Shown: piece after piece, positions 1-5,438 of the stretch
Numbering within the stretch: position 1 is the first letter of the stretch
How the letters are laid out: every line of letters starts with the position of its first letter
NCBI GenBank assembly: GCA_037441525.1
Contig: JBBISA010000098.1
Span: 1-5,438 of the forward strand
DNA length: 5,438 nucleotides
DNA from: SKVR01 sp037441525
GTDB taxonomy: Bacteria; Bacteroidota; Bacteroidia; Bacteroidales; UBA7960
Direction: 5' to 3'
Program-made: the position numbers and the translations under genes
The notes under the pieces: model-generated
Told to the model about the DNA's origin: nothing
Seen by the model: only the letters and a program-made list of their open reading frames with translations
The model's database searches: none

Positions 1-19
1 TCGTCGCCACCTTTTTTAT

Positions 20-48
20 AGCCTCTATCCGCTTGGGTAGGGGCTTTT
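20..48 (+). terminator. Intrinsic terminator of a gene upstream of the window
   Basis: Bases 20-30 pair with 35-45 in an 11-bp stem closed by the loop GCTT (31-34) and followed by TTTTGTTTTAT. Two of the pairs (24/41 and 28/37) are G-U in the rightward RNA and become A-C mismatches in the leftward RNA. Only the rightward side has a T tract. The hairpin therefore terminates rightward transcription entering from before base 1, not the leftward acyltransferase gene that ends at 127. The gene it serves is not in the window; bases 1-11 may be its last nucleotides. Confidence 0.8.
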
Positions 49-126
49 GTTTTATGGTTGGATGATGTATGTAAATTTTAAATACGTTGATTTTCAATAT
101 CCTGATCGAGACTTTAAAAGCCAAGC

Positions 127-1452
127 TCAGGTAAATTTTACATTGGTAAGATTGCTTATCGAAGAAATCTTACTCAAAACTTCTGTTTTAATCTTCTCGA
201 GTCTGTGGTTAGAATATATAAAATTCTTGGTTTCTTTCCACCAGAGCCTAAAAAGGAATGACACGGGAAGGGTTATCAGATAGGCAAGTGCAAGAAGTGC
301 TGAACCGGTTATCAAACCTAATAATAATGCTTGCAAAACATGAATAACCGGGTAAAGTAGGTAATAAGCCACAAAGGTTACAGAGCTGATGAATTGTGGG
401 TCTTTGATTCGTTTTCGAATATAAATAAGCAATAAATAAGGCAAAAATGTATTTACCCAGGCATAAATGTAAATCGGAAAACTGAATACCAGTGCTGAAC
501 GTAGTGAATATAAAAGAAATGATGTGTTTTTGCCATAAGTGAGGTACTGAAGACTTTTAATGCTTGCATTTTGACTATGCAGAAGTTTTTCTAATTCCGC
601 TATTGAATCTGCGAGTTGATTTATAGTTATTGAATCCTTTTGCTGCATTATTTCTAAGGTTTCCACAATTTGTTGCTGCATAAAAAAGGATGTTTCTGTT
701 TTTTCTCTGCGTGCAATAGATAAGGCCTCATAAAGGGTGGTGAGCTTATCGCAAATGGGATAAATATCGCCTTTGGCAATATGAATTATAAGAGCGCTTA
801 ACCTCAAGTGCAATTCTTTAAGGAATCTGTTTACTGCCTTGGGAGGGTTATCTAAATACTCATTATCGAAGGCGGAAATGGAAATCGGTTCTCCATACCA
901 TATAAAAAGCGGGCTTCTGGGTTTATGGTGGTCAAAATAATGTAGTCCAACGGGAACAATCTGAACATTGTTATTTGTACCGGTTTCATGCCTGAAGCTA
1001 AATGCCAGCCGGGCAATTCCTTTCTTCATGGGTCTGAGCAACTTTCGGTCGTCGTGGTTACCTTCGGGCATTATTGTTATGGGGATGTTGCTCTCCATTA
1101 CTGCAAAGACTTTATTGAATGTTTCCCGGTTATTGGAAACCTGATCGAAACCATCTCTGATACGGTATACGGGCAGGATTTTAAAGAAAGTAAGGATGCG
1201 CGCAACTGTTTTCTTTGCAAATATATCAGACCGTGCCAGAAATACAGGCTGCCAGGTAAACGAGGTAAGCACTGCCAGGGCATCCATAAGAGCATTTTGG
1301 TGGTTAGGAGCAAAGATAAAATTCCCAACTGTTTTAACTCTATCCTTTCCCTTATAGCTTACCTTGTAGTAGTGCCTAAAACAGATATCAATATAGCGTT
1401 TCATTAATTCATACAATATTGATTTTCTTCCAATTCCTGGGCCTTTGTGCAT
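127..1452 (-). CDS. PlsC-type lysophospholipid (1-acylglycerol-3-phosphate-like) acyltransferase with C-terminal membrane region
   Basis: Likely transfers a fatty acyl group to a lysophospholipid such as 1-acylglycerol-3-phosphate, in phospholipid synthesis at the inner membrane. The substrate is inferred from the family only. The 441-residue protein has the acyltransferase fold in its first half: FAPNHQNALMD with His51 and Asp57, then PVYRIRDG (94-101), the MPEGN glycerophosphate-binding block (128-132), VPVGLHY (166-172) and GEPI (187-190). The His-to-Asp spacing is five residues, not the canonical four. Residues 250-300 look helical and polar. Two very hydrophobic stretches (about 311-345 and 354-405) probably anchor the protein; they make it much longer than a minimal PlsC of about 240 residues. 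The ATG at 1452 is used; an internal ATG at 1404 (Met17) would shorten a helix that continues upstream, so is less likely. There is no Shine-Dalgarno. The gene lies 59 bp downstream of the transporter gene on the same strand and may be co-transcribed with it. The domain assignment is firm; the exact acyl acceptor is not. Confidence 0.88.
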   Translation of the reverse strand: MHKGPGIGRKSILYELMKRYIDICFRHYYKVSYKGKDRVKTVGNFIFAPNHQNALMDALAVLTSFTWQPVFLARSDIFAKKTVARILTFFKILPVYRIRDGFDQVSNNRETFNKVFAVMESNIPITIMPEGNHDDRKLLRPMKKGIARLAFSFRHETGTNNNVQIVPVGLHYFDHHKPRSPLFIWYGEPISISAFDNEYLDNPPKAVNRFLKELHLRLSALIIHIAKGDIYPICDKLTTLYEALSIARREKTETSFFMQQQIVETLEIMQQKDSITINQLADSIAELEKLLHSQNASIKSLQYLTYGKNTSFLLYSLRSALVFSFPIYIYAWVNTFLPYLLLIYIRKRIKDPQFISSVTFVAYYLLYPVIHVLQALLLGLITGSALLALAYLITLPVSFLFRLWWKETKNFIYSNHRLEKIKTEVLSKISSISNLTNVKFT

Positions 1453-1511
1453 GTGTTAGTCTATTAAGTATACAGTTTTCAGGGTGTGACAAATACTGGC
1501 GTTTGCCGGAT

Positions 1512-2972
1512 TCAGCTTTTGCTTTCAACTTCCATAACAGAGAGGCTTTCGGCTGGCAACGGCCGTTTCGACCAAAGAAATGAGAGCGTAAGTCCAGATA
1601 TAATATGCCATATTCCCCACCAGGCAGCAATAAAGGCCATTCCTCCCAAGCCATCGAATAACCGTGGATTAAAAATAAGCACCAATCCCAAACCCGAATT
1701 TTGTATGCCGGTTTCGATAGTGATGCTGCGACGATCAGGGCGGGGGGTGCGACCGAGGGTTCCGATAATAAAACCGGTAATTAGTGCCAGGGCATTGTGG
1801 GCAAGCACAATGAACAGGATAAGGTGAATGTAGGACATGAAAAAGTCGACATTACCCATAAAAGCAAAGACTATAAAGGCCAGGAAAAAAACCATGGAAA
1901 AGGTTTTAATTGGCTTTACAATTTTTTGTGCAATAGCGGAAAAAGTTTTGGAAAACCAAATACCCAAAGCAACAGGTAGCCCCAGCAAGAGCATTACAGT
2001 ACGTAAAATCTCGAAAAAATCGATTTCGATAGGGATTACCATGTTGGATGTTTCAGAATATAGTTTTCCCCAGAAGGCAAAATTCACAGGGGTCATAAAT
2101 ATGGCAGAAATGGTTGAAAAAGCCGTTAAGCTTATAGAAAGAGCAACATTCCCTTTGGCAAGTGCAGACATGAAATTGGAAACATTGCCTCCCGGACATG
2201 CCGCCACTAATATCATCCCCAAAGCAACTGTGGGAGTTGGCTTTATGAAATAAATCAATAAAAATGTGAGGGCCGGAAGCGCTAAAAACTGGCTGAAGAT
2301 TCCTAAAACAAGTGATTTGGGTTCTTTTAATACGAGCTTGAAATTTTCAGGTTTAATTTGCAGGGCCACTCCAAACATTATAAATGCAATGGTAATATTC
2401 ATGATTAAGAGTGAGGTGGCACTGAAATTAAGTTTCACCCAGTCGATACGGGGCAATCCGGTTTCACAGCCAGTACGGATTCTGGTTACTACACCGTTAT
2501 CGACCTCAATTATTACTTTATTGTGTTGGTAAAAAAGATCAATGCCATCAACTATGTTATCGGGATTGCCGGCAACTTTTACGATGTTCTCGTCAGGTGT
2601 TCCTATGCGAAGGAATCGCAGTTTATTGATTTCAGGATCGCCAGCATTTGCCTGTCGGGCAATCAGAGGAGTTTTTTCTTCTGGTTTGCCTTCAATTCTG
2701 ATATCATCAATCTTGTCATGTTTTACTACCACTTGTCCCCAATTGTTGAAAATGTACCTTGTGACCTGGTTTGATCTACCGGGTTCACCAAGAATTTCTT
2801 CCACCTGGTCTGCTGTCATTCCCGGATGAATAAGGTTGAGCCCATTGGGCAACTTCCCTGCCTGGGCATTAATAGAAAAGAATAGGCAAGTAAAAATGAT
2901 AAAGAATGCAGCCAAAAATATGCCGCCTTTGTCTGATATCCGTGTCATAGCTTGTCGGGATAGGTTAAACAT
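1512..2972 (-). CDS. BASS (bile acid:Na+ symporter) family transporter with exported tandem BamE/SmpA-like N-terminal domain
   Basis: Probable sodium-coupled importer of an organic anion; the substrate is unknown. Numbered from the ATG at 2972 (486 residues). Residues about 17-38 form a signal-peptide-like segment ending AQA. Two similar repeats follow, 44-95 and 117-168, each with a leading LxxLxxG-like block, a G(E/N)P turn, a short VVV/VII strand and an ending IRxxG, like BamE/SmpA/OmlA domains. From about 182 to 470 the protein is a BASS/SBF domain with about nine membrane segments. The two discontinuous-helix sodium-site motifs are present, CPGGNVSN (259-266) and ETGIQNSG (420-427). The domain begins directly at the helix reading IAFIMFGVALQ, so the first helix of ten-helix bacterial homologues seems absent. 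That fits an exported N-terminus. The TTG at 2987 would add five residues but lies inside a probable promoter box. The ATG at 2948 (MTRISDKGG) is also a plausible start and gives a more typical signal peptide. Family assignment is firm; repeat assignment is by eye. Confidence 0.88.
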   Translation of the reverse strand: MFNLSRQAMTRISDKGGIFLAAFFIIFTCLFFSINAQAGKLPNGLNLIHPGMTADQVEEILGEPGRSNQVTRYIFNNWGQVVVKHDKIDDIRIEGKPEEKTPLIARQANAGDPEINKLRFLRIGTPDENIVKVAGNPDNIVDGIDLFYQHNKVIIEVDNGVVTRIRTGCETGLPRIDWVKLNFSATSLLIMNITIAFIMFGVALQIKPENFKLVLKEPKSLVLGIFSQFLALPALTFLLIYFIKPTPTVALGMILVAACPGGNVSNFMSALAKGNVALSISLTAFSTISAIFMTPVNFAFWGKLYSETSNMVIPIEIDFFEILRTVMLLLGLPVALGIWFSKTFSAIAQKIVKPIKTFSMVFFLAFIVFAFMGNVDFFMSYIHLILFIVLAHNALALITGFIIGTLGRTPRPDRRSITIETGIQNSGLGLVLIFNPRLFDGLGGMAFIAAWWGIWHIISGLTLSFLWSKRPLPAESLSVMEVESKS

Positions 2973-2984
2973 GTGGCGAATATA

Positions 2985-2993
2985 CAAATTATA
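2985..2993 (-). promoter_or_regulatory. Putative -7 promoter box of the transporter gene
   Basis: On the leftward strand this reads TATAATTTG, close to the Bacteroidota -7 consensus TAnnTTTG but with one extra base between TA and TTTG. It ends 12 bases before the ATG at 2972. Transcription would begin only a few bases before that ATG, or about 30 bases before the alternative ATG at 2948. No clear TTG -33 element is visible upstream. The TTG that could act as a start codon at 2987 is the end of this box. Confidence 0.35.
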
Positions 2994-3084
2994 TTTTTTA
3001 GGAAAACTGTCTTTGGAAAGGTGTTTACGAATCTGAAAAAATGGGAGCTTAATAGGGGAAAGGTTTTTTTAACAGAAAAATATG

Positions 3085-3092
3085 TAGGTTTG
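3085..3092 (+). promoter_or_regulatory. Putative Bacteroidota -7 promoter box of mnmE
   Basis: TAGGTTTG matches TAnnTTTG exactly, and ends 20 bases before the mnmE ATG, giving a short leader of about 15 nt. The expected -33 position, near 3061-3068, is a GGTTTTTTT run and not a clean TTG. Placement directly before the gene and absence of other candidates support the call. Confidence 0.55.
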
Positions 3093-3112
3093 TAAACAAA
3101 TATAAAGAACTA

Positions 3113-4522
3113 ATGACCATGCAACATCTGACATACAATTCGGCCGATACAATTTGTGCCCCTGCTACACCATCGGGTACAAGTGCGATTGCAGTTTTCA
3201 GAGTCTCAGGAACGAAAGCATTTAGCATACTGTCGATGTTGTTCAAACCCATTTCGGGACACGATTTTCATACCATTGAATCTCACAGGGTTGTTCTGGG
3301 AAATTTTGCGGATGGTGATAAGCCCATCGATGAGGTTTTGGTCACAAAATTTATAGCTCCACATTCCTACACGGGTGAAGATGTTGCAGAAATATCCTGC
3401 CATGGATCGTGGTATATTCAGCAGGAAATCATCAGGTTGCTTATTGATAGCGGTTGCCGAATGGCCAGTCCCGGAGAATTCACCCTGCGAGCCTTTCTTA
3501 ATGGAAAAATGGATCTTTCGCAGGCTGAGGCTGTTGCTGATCTTATTGCATCAAACTCAGCCTCATCGCATACACTGGCACACAGGCAGATGCGTGGCCA
3601 TTTTTCGCGACGAATTCAGCACATCAGACAGCAACTTCTCGACTTTGCTGCCCTTATTGAGCTTGAGCTTGATTTCAGTGAAGAAGATGTTGAGTTTGCC
3701 AATCGCGATAAGTTATTGCAACTACTTCACTCTATTAACACCGAACTTGGGCAACTCATAAAATCCTTTGCCCTGGGCAATGTACTTAAAAATGGTATTC
3801 CGGTGGCCATAATCGGAAAACCTAACGTGGGCAAATCAACCCTGCTGAATGCCATCTTTAATGAAGAGAAGGCCATTGTTTCTGAAATTCCTGGTACTAC
3901 CCGCGATACCATTGAAGACGTGCTGGTGGTTGACGGGGTTTCGTTCAGGTTTATCGATACTGCCGGGCTGCGCGAAAGCGATGATACTATTGAATCAATG
4001 GGAATTGAGCGCACTTATGAGAAGATAAAACAGGCAGCTATTATCTTATATGTTTTCGATGCCAGCACTACTACCCAGGACGAGATAAATGATACTATTG
4101 CAGAATTTCGCAAATCATTGGATGATAATGAAAAACGACTTGTCCTGATCGCCAATAAGATTGATATGCTTGAGGAGATGCCCCACAACTTCATCAGTCT
4201 TGTAGAACTGGAAACGATATTTGTATCGGCTAAACGCAAGGAGAACATCAACCTGATCCTCGACAGCCTGCTCACTTCTGTTAATCTGGGTGTGGAAGAA
4301 GCCAATCAGAGCATTGTGGCAAGCGGCAGGCACTACCATGCACTTCGTGAAACCCTGCATGCACTTAAGTTGGTTGAGCAGGGTGTAGGAAGTGGCATAA
4401 GCGGTGATCTACTCTCATCTGATCTGCGCCAAGCACTTCATTATCTGGGAACTATAACCGGCGAAATTACAACCGACGAGTTGCTGGGAAACATTTTCGG
4501 CCGGTTTTGCATCGGAAAGTAA
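3113..4522 (+). CDS. mnmE: tRNA modification GTPase MnmE (TrmE)
   Basis: MnmE pairs with MnmG to place a (carboxymethyl)aminomethyl group on C5 of the wobble uridine of several tRNAs, using a tetrahydrofolate one-carbon donor and potassium-dependent GTP hydrolysis; it is cytosolic. The protein has 469 residues against about 454 in E. coli. The N-terminal folate-binding domain (about 6-125) starts DTICAPATPSGTSAIAVFRVSG. The helical domain begins at FTLRAFLNGKMDLSQAEA (123-140). The inserted G domain has all motifs: G1 GKPNVGKST (235-243, with the Asn used for potassium binding), G2 GTTRD (261-265), G3 DTAG (282-285), G4 NKID (348-351) and G5 SAK (372-374). The protein ends FCIGK, with the catalytic-site cysteine Cys466. 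A second in-frame ATG at Met3 is an equally possible start. There is no Shine-Dalgarno; a TAnnTTTG box lies 20 bp upstream. It is divergent from the transporter and followed by an intrinsic terminator. Nothing is truncated, so any insertion at its 3' end has preserved the coding sequence. Confidence 0.98.
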   Translation: MTMQHLTYNSADTICAPATPSGTSAIAVFRVSGTKAFSILSMLFKPISGHDFHTIESHRVVLGNFADGDKPIDEVLVTKFIAPHSYTGEDVAEISCHGSWYIQQEIIRLLIDSGCRMASPGEFTLRAFLNGKMDLSQAEAVADLIASNSASSHTLAHRQMRGHFSRRIQHIRQQLLDFAALIELELDFSEEDVEFANRDKLLQLLHSINTELGQLIKSFALGNVLKNGIPVAIIGKPNVGKSTLLNAIFNEEKAIVSEIPGTTRDTIEDVLVVDGVSFRFIDTAGLRESDDTIESMGIERTYEKIKQAAIILYVFDASTTTQDEINDTIAEFRKSLDDNEKRLVLIANKIDMLEEMPHNFISLVELETIFVSAKRKENINLILDSLLTSVNLGVEEANQSIVASGRHYHALRETLHALKLVEQGVGSGISGDLLSSDLRQALHYLGTITGEITTDELLGNIFGRFCIGK

Positions 4523-4541
4523 TCACCACAAAACAACCAAA

Positions 4542-4620
4542 CACAAAACAAATATAAAACCTACTTAAAGCCCTGAAATAAGGGCTTTTTTATTGCTACA
4601 AAGTTATTATTTGTTTTGTG
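4542..4620. repeat. 13-bp perfect inverted repeat bracketing the mnmE terminator
   Basis: CACAAAACAAATA at 4542-4554 is the exact reverse complement of 4608-4620. With one bulged base the pairing extends inward about three more pairs (TAA with TTA). The 53-bp interior contains the whole mnmE terminator hairpin. The left arm also has a 10-bp direct copy, CACAAAACAA, at 4527-4536, just after the mnmE stop. The sequence is AT-rich, which raises the chance of coincidence, but three exact copies of a 10-mer in 94 bp stand out. Confidence 0.6.
4567..4591 (+). terminator. Intrinsic terminator of mnmE
   Basis: AAAGCCCT (4567-4574) pairs perfectly with AGGGCTTT (4581-4588) around the loop GAAATA, and the T run continues to 4591. 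It lies 44 bp beyond the mnmE stop codon. The A tract at the stem base gives a weaker T tract on the opposite strand (AAAG becomes CTTT followed by AAG), so rightward termination is favoured. Confidence 0.85.
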
Positions 4621-4637
4621 ATGTTATGTGTTTATTC

Positions 4638-4664
4638 GGTACAAATTTGTACCTTTGTTGTACC
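4638..4664 (+). promoter_or_regulatory. Palindromic operator overlapping a -7 promoter box, plus extra half-site
   Basis: GGTACAAATTTGTACC (4638-4653) is a perfect 16-bp palindrome with half-site TTGTACC. A further TTGTACC follows at 4658-4664, 11 bp (about one helical turn) from the right half-site, and another at 4697-4703. TACCTTTG at 4650-4657 matches TAnnTTTG exactly and shares four bases with the palindrome. A bound repressor would block this promoter. A clear -33 TTG is not visible at the expected distance. Transcription from here would give a leader of roughly 125-130 nt before the ATG at 4791. The regulator is unknown; the HTH protein encoded next is the obvious candidate. The sites could instead be recombinase or excisionase arm sites. 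Confidence 0.5.
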
Positions 4665-4710
4665 ATTTTAAAAAGTGGTTATTTTTTTGACTGATTTTGT
4701 ACCCCGTTTG

Positions 4711-4726
4711 GTTTACATAGTTTACA
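4711..4726 (+). repeat. Short direct repeat GTTTACA x2
   Basis: GTTTACA occurs at 4711-4717 and 4720-4726, a 9-bp period, in the leader region of the HTH gene. It may be a protein-binding direct repeat; it is short, so chance is possible. Confidence 0.3.
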
Positions 4727-4733
4727 GGATAAT

Positions 4734-4780
4734 ACACTTTCAAACAGAATGGAACACTTTTAAAGGAATTGGAAACAGAA
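4734..4780 (+). repeat. Interleaved short repeats in the leader of the HTH gene
   Basis: ACACTTT occurs at 4734-4740 and 4754-4760, exactly 20 bp apart. AAACAGAA occurs at 4742-4749 and 4773-4780, 31 bp apart. They sit in the last 60 bp before the ATG at 4791. They add to the repeat density of the mnmE-HTH spacer and could be binding sites for a regulator or recombinase; the low-complexity A-rich context weakens the case. Apart from the listed sites, the 268-bp spacer 4523-4790 shows no gene. Confidence 0.3.
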
Positions 4781-4790
4781 AAAAGATACA

Positions 4791-5375
4791 ATGAGCAGTA
4801 ATATACAGGTGCAGCGTATTTGTCAGCATTGCGGAACGGAATTTACAGCCCGTACCACAGTAACAAAGTACTGTTCCCATAGGTGCGGAAGTTTGGCAAA
4901 CAAGGCTAAGAAACGAGCCGAAAAGGTGCAAAAGTCAAACACCGAAACCAAACAAGTAAAAACCAAACCTATTGAGGAACTGAAAGCAAAAGAGTTTTTG
5001 ACCGTTTCAGATGTTTCAAAATTAATAGGTTGTTCCCGTCAAAATGTTTACAAACTTATCAATACGGGAAAGCTGAAAGCAACAAACATACTGGAAAAGA
5101 AAACCATTGTTAGGCGTTGCGACCTTGACAAACTATTTAAAGAAGTTCCCGAAACTGAAACCATACCCGAACAACAAAAACAGGAACTAAGCGACTGGAA
5201 ACAGGCAGGGGCGTTTGAGATTACAGACTGTTACACCATTAGCGAAGTACTGGAAAAATACAGCATATCGGAAACAGCCTTGCAAAACCTCATCAAACGG
5301 GAAAGAATACCCAAAATAAAAAAGGGTTGGTATGCTTATGTACCGAAACCGATTATTGATAAACTATTGAGTTGA
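4791..5375 (+). CDS. Zinc-knuckle plus tandem HTH DNA-binding protein, excisionase-like, probable mobile-element gene
   Basis: Likely a DNA-binding accessory or regulatory protein of an integrated element. It has 194 residues. Cys11, Cys14, Cys28 and Cys32 (CxxC-x13-CxxxC) form a zinc-knuckle-like motif, followed by a highly basic stretch (about 38-60). A first HTH_17/excisionase-type unit spans about 68-116 (FLTVSDVSKLIGCSRQNVYK, then a winged part TIVRRCDLDKLF). An acidic/Gln-rich linker (117-140) leads to a second, more divergent HTH unit at 148-193 (YTISEVLEKYSISETALQ, ending YVPKPIIDKLL). No catalytic recombinase residues are present. The ATG at 4791 is the natural start, with no Shine-Dalgarno; the zinc motif begins just after it. 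The gene lies 268 bp beyond mnmE on the same strand but behind its terminator and a palindromic promoter-operator, so it is its own transcription unit. A-rich codons differ mildly from mnmE. In Bacteroidota, proteins of this look commonly sit beside tyrosine integrases; that partner is not in the window. Confidence 0.82.
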   Translation: MSSNIQVQRICQHCGTEFTARTTVTKYCSHRCGSLANKAKKRAEKVQKSNTETKQVKTKPIEELKAKEFLTVSDVSKLIGCSRQNVYKLINTGKLKATNILEKKTIVRRCDLDKLFKEVPETETIPEQQKQELSDWKQAGAFEITDCYTISEVLEKYSISETALQNLIKRERIPKIKKGWYAYVPKPIIDKLLS

Positions 5376-5404
5376 ACAAAAACTGGTTCTACTACCATTT
5401 TTGT
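5376..5404 (+). other. Weak hairpin after the HTH gene
   Basis: ACAAAAA (5376-5382) and TGG (5384-5386) pair with CCA (5395-5397) and TTTTTGT (5398-5404) around an 8-base loop, with C5383 bulged. It begins at the base after the HTH stop codon. It could be a weak terminator, but it is AT-rich and lacks a T tract after the stem. The remaining 34 bases to the window end show no convincing gene start or promoter. Confidence 0.3.
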
Positions 5405-5438
5405 GGGAATGATTTGTTTTGAATAAATATTAGCTGTA

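Noticed and set aside
71..140. Direct repeat GTAAATTTTA at 71-80 and 131-140
   Set aside because: A 10-bp AT-only-like repeat, one copy within the acyltransferase 3' end; flanks do not match, so chance is the simplest explanation.
47..283. Rightward 78-codon frame starting with TTG in the terminator tail
   Set aside because: It begins within the T-rich tail of a terminator, overlaps the 3' end of the acyltransferase gene antisense and shows no recognisable protein pattern.
988..1407. Rightward 139-codon frame opposite the acyltransferase gene
   Set aside because: It lies wholly antisense to the conserved catalytic blocks of the acyltransferase and has no family resemblance; it is a shadow frame.
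1486..2829. Several rightward frames of 60-138 codons opposite the transporter gene
   Set aside because: All are antisense to a membrane protein with clear BASS motifs; their low-complexity hydrophilic products reflect complementary codons.
3088..3100. Inverted repeat TTTGT-AA-ACAAA at the mnmE promoter
   Set aside because: Arms are only 5 bp in AT-rich DNA and partly created by the TTTG of the promoter box; not enough to claim an operator.
3727..4360. Leftward frames of 81-96 codons opposite mnmE
   Set aside because: They are Ser/Leu-rich shadows of the MnmE GTPase domain and have no promoter or domain.
4663..4678. Small hairpin CCATTTT/AAAAGTGG after the palindrome
   Set aside because: It would need a two-base loop and a G-U pair in an AT-rich stem, so is unlikely to form or act as a terminator.
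1..5438. CRISPR array, insertion sequence or transposase
   Set aside because: No regularly spaced 25-40 bp repeats, no transposase-like frame and no paired terminal inverted repeats with a target duplication were seen.

Overview
The window looks like chromosomal DNA from a member of the Bacteroidota. The evidence is the lack of Shine-Dalgarno sequences before the genes, matches to the Bacteroidota -7 promoter consensus TAnnTTTG before two of the four genes, and protein subfamilies typical of that phylum. No marker in the window fixes the genus.

Left part (1-2972). A strong hairpin terminator (20-48) ends something transcribed rightwards from before the window. Two leftward genes follow. The promoter-proximal one encodes a sodium/bile-acid-type (BASS/SBF) transporter with an unusual exported N-terminus made of two tandem BamE/SmpA-like repeats. 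After a 59-bp gap comes a PlsC-type lysophospholipid acyltransferase with a long membrane-embedded C-terminal tail. They may form a two-gene operon.

Middle (2973-4592). A divergent intergenic region carries putative promoters for the transporter (leftward) and for mnmE (rightward). mnmE is intact from its formyl-THF-binding domain through a complete set of GTPase motifs to the C-terminal CIGK motif. It makes the GTPase half of the MnmE-MnmG tRNA wobble-uridine modification enzyme. An intrinsic terminator lies 44 bp after its stop codon.

Right part (4523-5438). A 268-bp AT-rich, repeat-dense spacer leads to a small DNA-binding protein with a four-cysteine zinc-knuckle-like motif and two excisionase/MerR-type helix-turn-helix units. 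The spacer has a 13-bp perfect inverted repeat bracketing the terminator, a 16-bp perfect palindrome overlapping a TAnnTTTG promoter box with two further half-sites, and several short direct repeats. This fits the edge of a mobile element inserted just after the 3' end of mnmE, with an integrase expected beyond the window, but no integrase or second attachment site is visible, so the element is an inference.

The two most unusual observations are the BamE-like/BASS fusion and the regulated, repeat-rich junction between mnmE and the HTH gene.
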